Shown in pieces: positions 45,097 to 56,100 of a stretch of 64,000 nucleotides of DNA. Both the position numbers and the translations under genes were made by a program. The stretch lies in NCBI RefSeq assembly GCF_037975245.1, contig NC_092568.1, positions 39,450,631-39,514,630 on the forward strand. The letters are read 5' to 3'. How positions within the stretch are numbered: position 1 is the stretch's first letter; each line of letters opens with the position of its first letter. The DNA is from Apostichopus japonicus. Taxonomy: Eukaryota; Echinodermata; Holothuroidea; Aspidochirotida; Stichopodidae. The notes beneath the pieces are model-generated. The model did no database searches. It saw only the letters and a list, made by a program, of their open reading frames with translations, and was not told the DNA's origin.

Positions 45097-45590
45097 CTAC
45101 AGGACAAAAATGAAAAAGAACAGTAAAAGAAAAACAGTGATTCAAATTGCTAAATGTTGAATTTAAATTTAAATTAATAACACTAAATTGTTTGTATCAA
45201 TATTTATTTGTCCACCATTTTACATTCTGCTTCAATGTATACATTAAATTAAAATACACAACAGCTCATACACTGTACACAAGTAGTAATTTAACACTGA
45301 AGAAGGTACTTGTCTTGTACTATATTATCTTACTAACACAATGCACAATGCAAAGTTTATACACATGTACACATCATGTACAAATTAATATTGTTGGTAC
45401 ATGTACATAGAACTAGTGTTAAATGATTGCATGCTAACAGAATTTTCCAAGACAATGGATTAAACTGAAAGCAAGGATATGAGAATACCTTTCCACTTTG
45501 ATAACCACAATCATACTTGCAACCAGAAGGCTTTGAAGTTTTATCAGACACAGGAGAAAAGTTGGTTTATATTAGTTAAAGAAATCACAG
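45097..45590. other. No gene seen; missing ACSS1-like exons not found
   Basis: I looked on the minus strand for the expected upstream motifs (IYMPM-PE, VFAGFS) and did not see them here or up to 50 kb. Confidence 0.5.
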
Positions 45591-46668
45591 AATGGGTTGA
45601 AACAGTCGGGTAGAAATTGGAATAAAGTATTACATGAGAACCTTGTTGAAAATGATTTTGTTCAAAATTCATCATATCATTGTGTCTACAAGAAGCAGAT
45701 TAAATATGACATGATCATAGTCATTATTTGGGTTGATGATCTGATTATGGCAGCTAGTAACACACACTTGCTAGATCAGTTCAAGGAAGTTATGCAGAAG
45801 AAATTTAGAATGAAAGGTTTGAGTAAGATATCATATTTTCTTGGTATCTATTTTGAGCAAAAAGAGGGAGAAATCAAGATGAGCCAGGGCAAATATATCA
45901 GCAAAATGCTAGAAAGATTTGGAATGGTAAACTGTAAGCCCAGATCCACTCCATGTGAACAGAAATTGGAATATAACAGTAGTGAAGCTGTTGATCCAAA
46001 GAATTACCGTGAAATAGTTGGTAGTTTGATTTATGCCATGACATGCACTAGACCAGACCTAAGTTGGGTGGTAAGTAGATTGTCACAGCATTTGTCAGAA
46101 CCTAAAGCAGAGAACATGAATACTGCCAAACATGTTCTTAGGTACCTACAAGGTACAATTGGTCACAAATTATGCTTCAAGAAATCAAGTCAACCCATAA
46201 GGTTACTTGCTTACAGTGATTCAGATTGGGCATCTTCAGTGGAGGACAGAAGAAGTACAACTGGTTATTGTTTTAATTTGACTGGAGATGGTCCACTCGT
46301 TTCATGGAAATCTAGAAGCAACCCACAGTTGCATTATCCACTTGTGAGGCTGAATATATGGCATTGGCAGCTACAACACAAGAAAGTTTGTACTTAACTC
46401 AGTTGTTAATGGTATGGACAAGAAACTTTATTACTGTACTAAAATTCTCGAAGATAACCAGGGTGCTATTTCATTGAGTAAAGATCCTGTACACCGACAA
46501 AGATCAAAACACATTGATATTAAGTACCATTTTATTCGTACAATGGTCAATGAAGGTAAGGTTAACATTACATATTGCCCAACAGAGGATATGGTTGCAG
46601 ATAATTTTATAAAACCAGCAACAAAATCAAAGATCAACAAGTTCAAGCGATTCCTGTTTGGTAACTGA
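45591..46668 (+). pseudogene. Ty1/Copia pol remnant (RT C-terminal half and RNase H)
   Basis: It begins abruptly inside the RT at NGLKQSGRNWNKVLHENLVE and continues with IIVIIWVDDLIMAAS (catalytic VDD), FLGIYFEQKEGEIKMSQGKY, RSTPCEQKLEY, VGSLIYAMTCTRPDLSWVVS and an RNase H (LLAYSDSDWASSVEDRRSTT, GYCFNL). Two frameshifts, near 46316 and 46405, break the frame before EDNQGAISLSKDPVHRQRSK and TEDMVADNFIKP. The 5' half of the element, with gag, protease and integrase, is missing. Confidence 0.92.
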
Positions 46669-46760
46669 TGTATTTAACATTTAAAAACTCTGTACACAAG
46701 AAGTTACATTATGCATATTGCTGTAAAGTAATTTTCATACCATGATGTTTATTATTATTA

Positions 46761-46930
46761 GAGCAAGTGGGGGTGTTAGTTGTGTGCTCCCAAGCCATCT
46801 GTTTTTATATACTATTATCGTTAAAATATACAAGTTCGTTGATCATTCCCTCGGAGAAATGTCGTTTCTGTGTCACTTCTAAATCCATTAAAATCACCGT
46901 ACTTTTGATGCAACGATGACAGATCCAACA
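46761..46930 (+). mobile_element. Copia polypurine tract and probable short 3' LTR
   Basis: GAGCAAGTGGGGG (46761-46773) is a typical polypurine tract. The next bases TGTTAG would start an LTR and CAACA at 46926-46930 could end it, giving about 157 bases. No second LTR exists in the window to confirm the borders. Confidence 0.5.
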
Positions 46931-47603
46931 CCCTGGGGTCATTCCTTGACCGACTTGGTGCAATATAATGTGCCCATTTCGAAGTAAATTTATTCACAGA
47001 TTGTTAGTTGTCATGGGTTCGAACAAATGAGGGGTATTCTATCCTGAAACATAGGGCGAAATGGGGCTGGAGTTTCCAGTCGCCGCATCATTTGTCAACT
47101 TGCACTGGGTTCTAATGTTCATGTCAATTGGAATCACTAATAACAGAAATAATCCACCAAAAATTAAGGCCGCATGAACTTGATTGCAGATTTCCTGAGT
47201 GACGAATTTGTAATTTTCTCCCGAAATCACGCAACTAGATGGCTGCTATCCAGCCTGGCAAGTGCAATCTCCAGCAATCTGGCAGGTATTGAAATCTGAA
47301 ATTCTCTTGATACGCTGCGCGCCAACCAGTATGAGGAAATGCGCGCCTTAGGTAGTACTTGCGGCCATAAAACTTGAATCGATTACGTCCCCCCACCTTT
47401 CAAATCGGATTGACGCCCCTGCTTACAAGGCCTGGGAAGTGTCATTTCCGACAATCTAGGCCTTTTTAGCTAAAAAGTTTTTTACACTGCGTGCAAACCC
47501 ATGGTGGCGCTCCGCTTAGATAGTAACAAGACGCCCTCCCAGGAAATGATCAAGCCCCCCCCCCCAGCGCCCTCCCACTTAAAAAATCCTGGCTACGCCA
47601 CTG
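46931..47603. mobile_element. Region with two hAT-like termini
   Basis: GATTGACGCCCCTG ends at 47421 and GGCTACGCCACTG ends at 47603. Both are right-hand ends like that of the hAT element at 16787, and the second is preceded by a C-run. Matching left ends were not found, so these are truncated or nested fragments. Confidence 0.45.
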
Positions 47604-47875
47604 CCTTCAGAGTTACCTAGCAGAATGTAATTGGTATGCCCAAACCACATGTTGAAATGGTTGCCTCAGGCAGGGAGGGGGGATGTCAAATTGAATACTG
47701 CAAACCAAAACCAAACATGTAATGATTTTAACATGATTTGGGTAAATTTAAGCAAGTCTATGATTTCTTCTTGACCCAAGCATTCATGTAGACGAAAACA
47801 GACCAAACCTACCACACCAGGTGACCAAATGATCCTGCCAATGTATTGTTCCCATTCTCAGCAGACTGGTCCTCT

Positions 47876-49940
47876 GAGAGTTAATGTATTGAACAGGTAC
47901 CTACAACACTGTGTTACTTGAACAGAATGAAGTAGATTGAACAGGTACCTACAACACTGTGTTACTTGAACAGAATGAAGGAGATTGAACAGGTACCTAC
48001 AACACTGTGTTACTTGAACAGAATGAACGAGATTGAACAGGTACCTACAACACTGTGTTACTTGTCCAGAATGAAGTAGCTTGAACAGGTATCTACAACA
48101 CAGTGTTACTTGTCCAGAATGAACGAGATTGAACAGGTACCTACAACACTGTGTTACTTGTCCAGACTGAAGTAGATTGAACAGTTACCTACAACACTGT
48201 GTTACTTGTACAGGATGAAGTAGATTTTAACAGGTACCTACAACACTGTGTTACTTGTCCAGAATGAAGTAGCTTGAACAGGTATCTACAACACAGTGTT
48301 ACTTGTCCAGAATGAACGAGATTGAACAGGTACCTACAACACTGTGTTACTGGTTCAGAATGAAGTAGATTGAACAGTTACCTACAACACTGTGTGACTG
48401 GTTCAGAATGAAGTAGATTGAACAGGTACCTATACTGTTCAACACTGCGTTTAATACTTGTCCAGAATGAAGTAGATTAAACAGTTACCTACAACACTGT
48501 GTGACTGGTTCAGAATGAAGTAGATTGAACAGCTACCTACAACACTGTGTAACTGGTTCAGAATGAAATAGATTGAACAGGTACCTACAACACTGTGTTA
48601 TTTTTCCAGACTGAAGGAGATTGAACAGGTACCTACAACAATGTGTTACTGGTTCAGAATGAAGTAGATTGAACAGGTACCTACTGTACAACACTGCATT
48701 TAATACTTGTCCAGAATGAAGTAGATTAAACAGTTACCTACAACACTGTGTGACTGGTTCAGAATGAAGTAGATTGAACAGGTACCTACAACAGTGTTAT
48801 TTTTCCAGACTGAAGGAGATTGAACAGGTACCTACATCACTGTATTACTGGTTCAGAATGAAGTAGATTGAACAGGTACCTACTGTACAACACTGCCTTT
48901 AATACTTGTCCAGAATGAAGTAGATTAAACAGTTACCTACAACACTGTGTGACTGGTTCAGAATGAAGTAGATTGAACAGGTACCAACAACACTGTGTAA
49001 CTGGTTCAGAATGAAATAGATTGAACAGGTACTTACAACACTGTGTTATTTTTCCAGACTGAAGGAGATTGAACAGGTACCTACATCACTGTGTTACTGG
49101 TTCAGAATGAAGTAGATTGAACAGATACCTACTGTACAACACTGCGTTTAATACTTGTCCAGAATGAAGTAGATTAAACAGTTACCTACAACACTGTTTG
49201 ACTGGTACAGAATGAAATAGATTGAACAGGTACCTACAACACTGTGTAATTTTTCCAGACTGAAGGAGATTGAACAGGTACCTACAACACTGTGTTACTT
49301 GTCCAGAATGAAGTAGATTGAACAGGTACCTACAACACTGTGTTACTTGTCCAGAAATGAAGTAGATTGAACAGGTACCTACACCACTGTGTTACTTGTC
49401 CAGAATGAAGTAGATTGAACAGGTACCTACAACACTGTGTTACTTGTCCAAAATGAAGTAGATTGAACAGGTACCTACAACACTGTGTTACTGGTTCAGA
49501 ATGAAGTAGATTGAACAGGTACCTACACCACTGTGTTACTTGTCCAGAATGAAGTAGATTGAACAGGTACCTACATCGCTGTGTTACTTGTTCAGAATGA
49601 AGTAGATTGAACAGGTACCTGCAACACTGTATTACTTGTCCAGAATGAAGTAGATTAAACAGGTACCTACAACACTGTGTTACTTGTCCAGAATGAAGTA
49701 GATTAAACAGGTACCTACAACACTGTGTTACTTGTCCAGAAATGAAGTAGATTGAACAGGTACCTACACCACTGTGTTACTTGTCCAGAATGAAGTAGAT
49801 TGAACAGGTACCTACAACACTGTGTTACTTGTCCAGAAATGAAGTAGCTTGAACAGGTACCTACAACACTGTGTTACTTGTCCAGAATGAAGTAGATTGA
49901 ACAGGTACCTACAATGCTGCGTTACTTGTCCAGCATGGTA
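47876..49940. repeat. ~49-bp minisatellite, about 40 copies
   Basis: Unit: GATTGAACAGGTACCTACAA, CACTGTGTTACTTGTCCAGA, ATGAAGTA. Later copies are closer to one another than those in the middle, where CTGGTTCAGAATGAAGTAG and TTTTTCCAGACTGAAGGAG variants alternate in a higher-order pattern and a TACTGTACAACACTGC-GTTTAATA insertion recurs. Confidence 0.97.
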
Positions 49941-50029
49941 GTACGGCTGTCAATGATCACAGGCAGAGCTAAGCAATGACAATGCTGGATTCCATAACTG
50001 ATTGTTATTGAAGCAGAATTAGTCTCTCT

Positions 50030-50150
50030 TCATTCACTCTTGGTTGCTATGGTCTTCTTCTTCTTGATCGGTTTGCTAAGAATCTCATAATCATAATCCT
50101 CAGGATTCATGGGGTCATAAACACTCGGAGATGTCTCATCTATTTCATAT
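50030..50150 (-). CDS. NAA40: NAA40 last exon
   Basis: Acceptor TTTACATCCAG; reads [39 protein letters not shown] and TGA. Confidence 0.94.
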
Positions 50151-53100
50151 CTGGATGTAAAATAAAATGAAAGAACTTCATAAACAACTTCCAGAAAAAG
50201 ACGAACAGTCTCCATAACTTCTGCGTCACATACAAGTAGATCAATAACCACATGTATGATAGGTGCAGCACTGGTAAATACAAACACAAAATGCAAATAA
50301 AGAACAAAACAATACACAACACACACCAATCAAATATACTTTTCTAAGATACATGGATGAACACTTATGAATGATAAATAGGGTCCAGCACAAACAAATA
50401 CATTTGGTAGTATATGAACAAATTTCTAAATACCTACATTCAGGACTGGATACATACAGAGTATGTTTCTTTAACAAACAAGGTTGCCTATGCATAAAAC
50501 CTCTCCTAGATTACAGGTAGGACTATAAGTACATATAGGATGAGACTCACTCATTTACAACAAACTACAAATTATTCAATAAATATTCGATAAATCTCAC
50601 AAAATCTTTAATAATGAGTTATCTTCCCCTTATTTGTTTTTAAAGTTGGAGCCTCTTCATAATAGATTTGAAATAAAATCTGATATTGATAACTTGAACT
50701 TAACAACTTTTTAGTGATTTATAAAAACCCTCTGTAAACTTACTTTAACTGATTGACAAAAAATGAATTGGCCTCTTTATTATGCTTGAAAACTGTCAAC
50801 ATCACCTTCTTCATTTGTGTTCTGAAAGGAAAAAGAAGAACATTAGGAACACTATGTTAGGCCTGGTACTTTATTCATCAATAGCCTATACCCAAACACT
50901 GTTATCTCCATAATGTACTAATCATTGATAATTGATTTTCTACAAAGCTTAGAAAATATCAGATTAGAAACCTAGCATTGGTACAATAGATACTTCCACG
51001 CTTTATTAACTAATTAGGTCACCCATAAGCTCCCTCCTCATGAAAGGCTTCTTTGAATTAAATTTTTACTACTATTGGAAAAAGTGATGTTCATTACTTA
51101 AATGAAACATTGCTGGGATGCCTTGCCAGCATATTTGTAATGATATGGGGGAAAATGTAATAGGGGGGGGGGGATGGAGAATTGGGTGGTGGGAGAGAGT
51201 TATGTTGACGTTAGATTTCTAAATCAACTGCTAGTCCCCATTTGCAACTCAAAATATAGTAATATAATAAAGGTCCTTTACAAAACATTGGCTATTCCTC
51301 CTTACAGAGAAACTCCTCTTGAAAAGGAAAAACTTTCAAAATCTTTCTGCAATAACAATTTGTCACAAATGAATTTTAACTTCTTCCACATTAATGGGAT
51401 GGATACCCCTTCCAGCGGTTACTTGCCTCCAAATACGTTACACATGCAGCACATGAGTAGTTTGCAAGCTAACCCTGGCTGCAGTTCATACAGCATGTAC
51501 CTAAGTCAACCTTCGACCTCCACCTAGAACAGCAAGGGGGTGCTACTACATATGTGGAAGTCAAATCATCATAATTTTCACAACTTCACTGAGACCTGAC
51601 CTTTAGAAATTTTGTATGGTTTGCCTTCTGCAAACCTTAATTGAGCTTTCACCTATATACCAAATTGTAGAATAGTTTCACTTATCATTTGGGAAACCTA
51701 ATACCTATCATGAATATATAAAATCTCTTTGGAAGGTAAAGTTCTCAATGTAAAGTACTTTTCATAATTCAAGATTTGGACCTGTGCTGACCCCAAATGA
51801 CCTTAGTCTCCACCCAAAATAATTTGGTACTTGTGTTCACTCTATAAGAAAGACACATGCCAAAAATGAGCATGAGACGTAACCTATCTTGGGATATCGT
51901 GTTTACAAGGTTTGTGTTTATAGAGCTTTATAGTTTAAAATGACGTGTGACCTCAAAAACAATAAGGTTCTTGTACTCATTGTTGGAAAGCCATGTGCAA
52001 AATATGAGAGCAAATTTAGTTTCTAACTGGAGATATTGTGTTTCCAAGGATTTCAAAGTTTTGACCCCTGGTGACCTTATGTGAACTTTGACCTACACCA
52101 AATTGTGTCTAAACTTTACACTACATAATGCTATCCTAACATGCATGTATAACCTTTGATGTACAGGTTCAGAAGATACAGCATTTTTGAAGATTTCACA
52201 TTTTGCCCTCTGTAGACCACAAATGACCTTTGACTCCACCAATGGACTAATTATGAGGAAGTCACATGCCAAATATGAGAATTACAGAGGTTACCTATCT
52301 GGAGATATCGTGTGTACAAGCTGGGGCATCACATACACACATACCATACACACCCACACACACCCAAACTTGATTGTATAGGTTACTTCCCTACCTTTGA
52401 CAAGTAACCAAAACTACCAGACAATGACACTATTATTTCTACGTAAAATATCGCAAACAACTGAAACAGAAGGCGGCAGTAAGTGTTCTACTTCCATGAG
52501 TAAAGAATATATCTTACTGGTATGCTAGCATCTCCAGAATCTGTATCAAGAACTTTCCAAGACCCTTGCGTCTAACTTGTTCAACAAGTTGAATTTCGTA
52601 GCTGTTAAGAAAATAAAAGTTTGTCTTTATAGAAATTAAATAAAATAATGGGCAAGAAGAGACACATATTTGTGAACTAAAGCCAATGAAGATCCTTGGT
52701 GGAAAAAAAATCTAAGGTATATGTTTCAAAGAAATCAGATGCTACATACAACTTGTGATTCCCACTGATCACTTTCTGAATAACACATTGATGAAGTAAG
52801 ATTGGGTTGGGTAATGGGGGGTGGGGGTGGGGTAAATCATATGTACCTAAGATGCAATGCTGTCCCTGGAGTATGATATCTATCATTTGTGAGTTCCAAA
52901 TAATGGGTTGAATTGACAGTGAAATACCATGTTGAACTCATCAGCACTAGTCATGTATTCAGTGAAAGGTTATTAAACCTTGTCATTAGTAAATTAAAGT
53001 AACCTGGAATACACCTGTAGTGTATTGTATGGATTGCACCTGTAGTGTATTGTGTGGATTGCACCTGTAGTGTATTGTGTGGAAAGCACCTCTAGTGTAT

Positions 53101-56100
53101 TGTGTGGAAACCACCTGTAGTGTATTGAATGGAATGCATGCCATTAGTGTAATGTGTGAGGGTAGACACTGACTGAACACTTCCTTATTTGTTTTATTGC
53201 AAAAAGTTGCTAGCAGAGGTACAGTTTGATGTAATAATGCACTAAAAGATTGAAATCTTATTGCATACAGGGCAGTTAGTAAATATCTACCAAATATTTA
53301 TATTTCAATTTGTATTACTTGAAGTATACTGTTAACTTGAAGTATGAGTTTAACATCATGATTATGAATACATAAAGAAGTCCCCTCGGTTTGAGTATGA
53401 GTACCAGTAGAAGTCCTCTTGGTATGAGTATGAGGACAAGCAATCGAGCAGAAGTCCTGTTGCTATGAGTATGAGTACAAGCAGAAGACCCATTGGCATG
53501 AGTACCAGAACTCCAGCAGAAGACCTCTTGGTATGAGTATGAGTACAAGCACAAGTTCTCTTGGTATGAAAACCAGGACAGGTGATTGTGTTAGTATATG
53601 AGTACTGACTCACCACAAATCTTTCTTATACTTTACAAACTGTAAATGATAGGGCTTTTTACCACACTATATAGATTCCTACACCAAGGCAAAAAGAATG
53701 GGAACCATTTTGAATATCAACAATCCCTGTTGCTAGTGCTAACACCAAATATGGAAATGGTCTTTTGAGATAAAACATTTCTAGCGTTGAATGGGATCAA
53801 TTTGAACTCAGCCTAACACTTACTCCATAAATAAGAAAATCTGGCGGAATTGTGTATTGTTTGGAATGATGCAATCTTATATTTGGTAATTGTCAAGTTC
53901 TTCAGTTTTTCCATTCTTATTCTGTTTTTTATATTAATTTTGTAATTGTTATATATTTTTTATATCTCTACTACCAGCACTCCCTTCTCTCTTTTCACAA
54001 CTCATTTATGCATTTTCTGACTTTCTGCCTCTGAACCTCAGTTCACTACCATCTACTGTAATCATTATCACCTAGATGTAGAAAGGACAGAAAATACAAG
54101 ATTCACATGAGAGTGTCTCCATTATCCAATGAACTCACCAGTATAACACTTCATCATCAAAGTCCATGTCAAAACGGAAGTGAACAAATCCAACTGGATT
54201 TTGGTCTTCTCCCCTAGCAACCAGCAACAGCACTCTGTCATCTGTGATCTCTTCACGCTTCTCTCTTTCTTTCCAGCCCCAGCTGCTCTGTTCGTACCTG
54301 TTGTAAAGTTAGAATGGAGAAATGCCATCAAAGGGATACTCTAGTGGTAGAATATGTAACAACACTCCTTTTCTTTAGGAAGTATCTAGTCCCTAGCTTG
54401 ATATGTGGTTGGCTTGAATGAAGCCTGTGTGTTGATTATTTAAACACTCCTTTACGTAAGGAAGTATCTAGTCCCTAGCTTGAGATGTGGTTGACTGAAT
54501 GTGGCCTGAATGTTGGTTAGCTAGACACTCCTTTACTTTAGGAAGTATCTAGTCCCTATCTTGAGATGTGGTTGACTGAATGTGGCCTGAATGTTGGTTA
54601 GCTAAACACTCCTTTACTTTAGGAAGTATCTAGTCCCTATCTTGAGATGTGGTTGACTGAATGTGGCCTGTGCAATATGTTGATTAACTAAACACTCCTT
54701 TACTTTAGAAAGTATCTACTCCCTATCTTGAGATGTGGTTGACTGAATGTGGCCTGTATGTTGATTAGCTAAACACTCCTTTACTTTAGGAAGTATCTAG
54801 TCCCTAGCTCGAGATGTGGTTGGCTGTATGAAGCCTCATGTACGTTGATTGCTAAACACACCTTACGTAAGGAAGTATCTACTCCCTAGCTTGAGATGTG
54901 GTTGACTGAATGCGGCCTGTATATTGATAAGCTAAACACTTCTTAAAATCTCAACTTTAGGAAGCATCTAGTCCCTAGCTTGATATGACTGTAAGAAGCC
55001 TGTATGTTGATTAGCAAAACACTACTTTATGTTAGGAAGTATCAACTACATAGCTTGAGAGTAGGTTGATTGAATGAAGCTTGTATATTAATAAACTAAA
55101 CACTCCTTTACTATATCCTGCTGGATTTTGTTTGCTTCCATTGAAAGTATTCATTTAAGAGGAGTCAAACAAAAGCATAAATCAGGGTGAGTATAAGAAC
55201 AGCATGTGGTCCACCGTCAGCAAAATTACAAATACACATCTCAAACACAGCAAAACAAGTTAAACTACACGAGTTATGTAAATACGCAGGCAACTCCAAT
55301 CAAGCGCTCTATTTTTATGTGTTTTTACATGCACAGTAAACATTCTTACAACAAAGTAACAAGGCTCTCCTGCTTCGTTTGATGGAGACAACAACTCCAT
55401 ACATTAACGCATGCATATAATAGTCCTAGGTGATTAAGCTTTCAAATTCACGATATACAGTGTTGAAACAGAGGTCTCAACAGATGTAACACGTTGAAGG
55501 AACAAAGAAATTACTGGATATGATGGTATTCCAACCAGGGACTTCAGTGTTACAATTGAATTATGAAATAAAATCCTGCATGGTTGCTGATTTCAATTCG
55601 ATTTTGGTCTATAATTTCATTTGCCCCTGTATTTTTATTTTCTTAATTTCCCAGTCAATTTTCTTCTGTTAATATACTTACAAAAACCAAAGAAATGTTT
55701 AAGAGCATAGAAACCAAACTATATGTCCAGCTGTCTTCAAATCGGGTTTTATTTAACAAGTAAGAAGAAAGATCCAAATAAAGAGTGGATTTTCTTTAAA
55801 ATACTCACAAACTCTTCATATTTGTACTCAGCAGACTCAACGCCCAGTCTACTGTGTCTCCAGTACACTCCGGCATCTTATGACAGTCAATGGAAACTGT
55901 TAATCTGACAAGAAGGAATCGAAAGAAAATAACTTTGAGGAAAGACTGATCAATTTTAACATTAGCGATCACATTATTCCAAGACAATTGCTGTATGTAT
56001 GCGGGAACAGAGGCAGATTTATTGAGGATTAGGAGTTGGGGTATATATATATATCTCTCCTCCACCCATTTTTCTTAGCTTCACATAAAAGTGCAAAAGT

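Noticed and set aside
44910-45107. 65-codon minus-strand frame starting MSCSWCRND
   Set aside because: It is another frame of the ACSS1-like exon; the family match is in the frame that contains the TGA.
45591-46668. Intact Copia element
   Set aside because: Begins inside the RT and has two frameshifts; only one possible LTR.
47876-49940. CRISPR array
   Set aside because: Units are contiguous without unique spacers and the genome is animal; it is a minisatellite.
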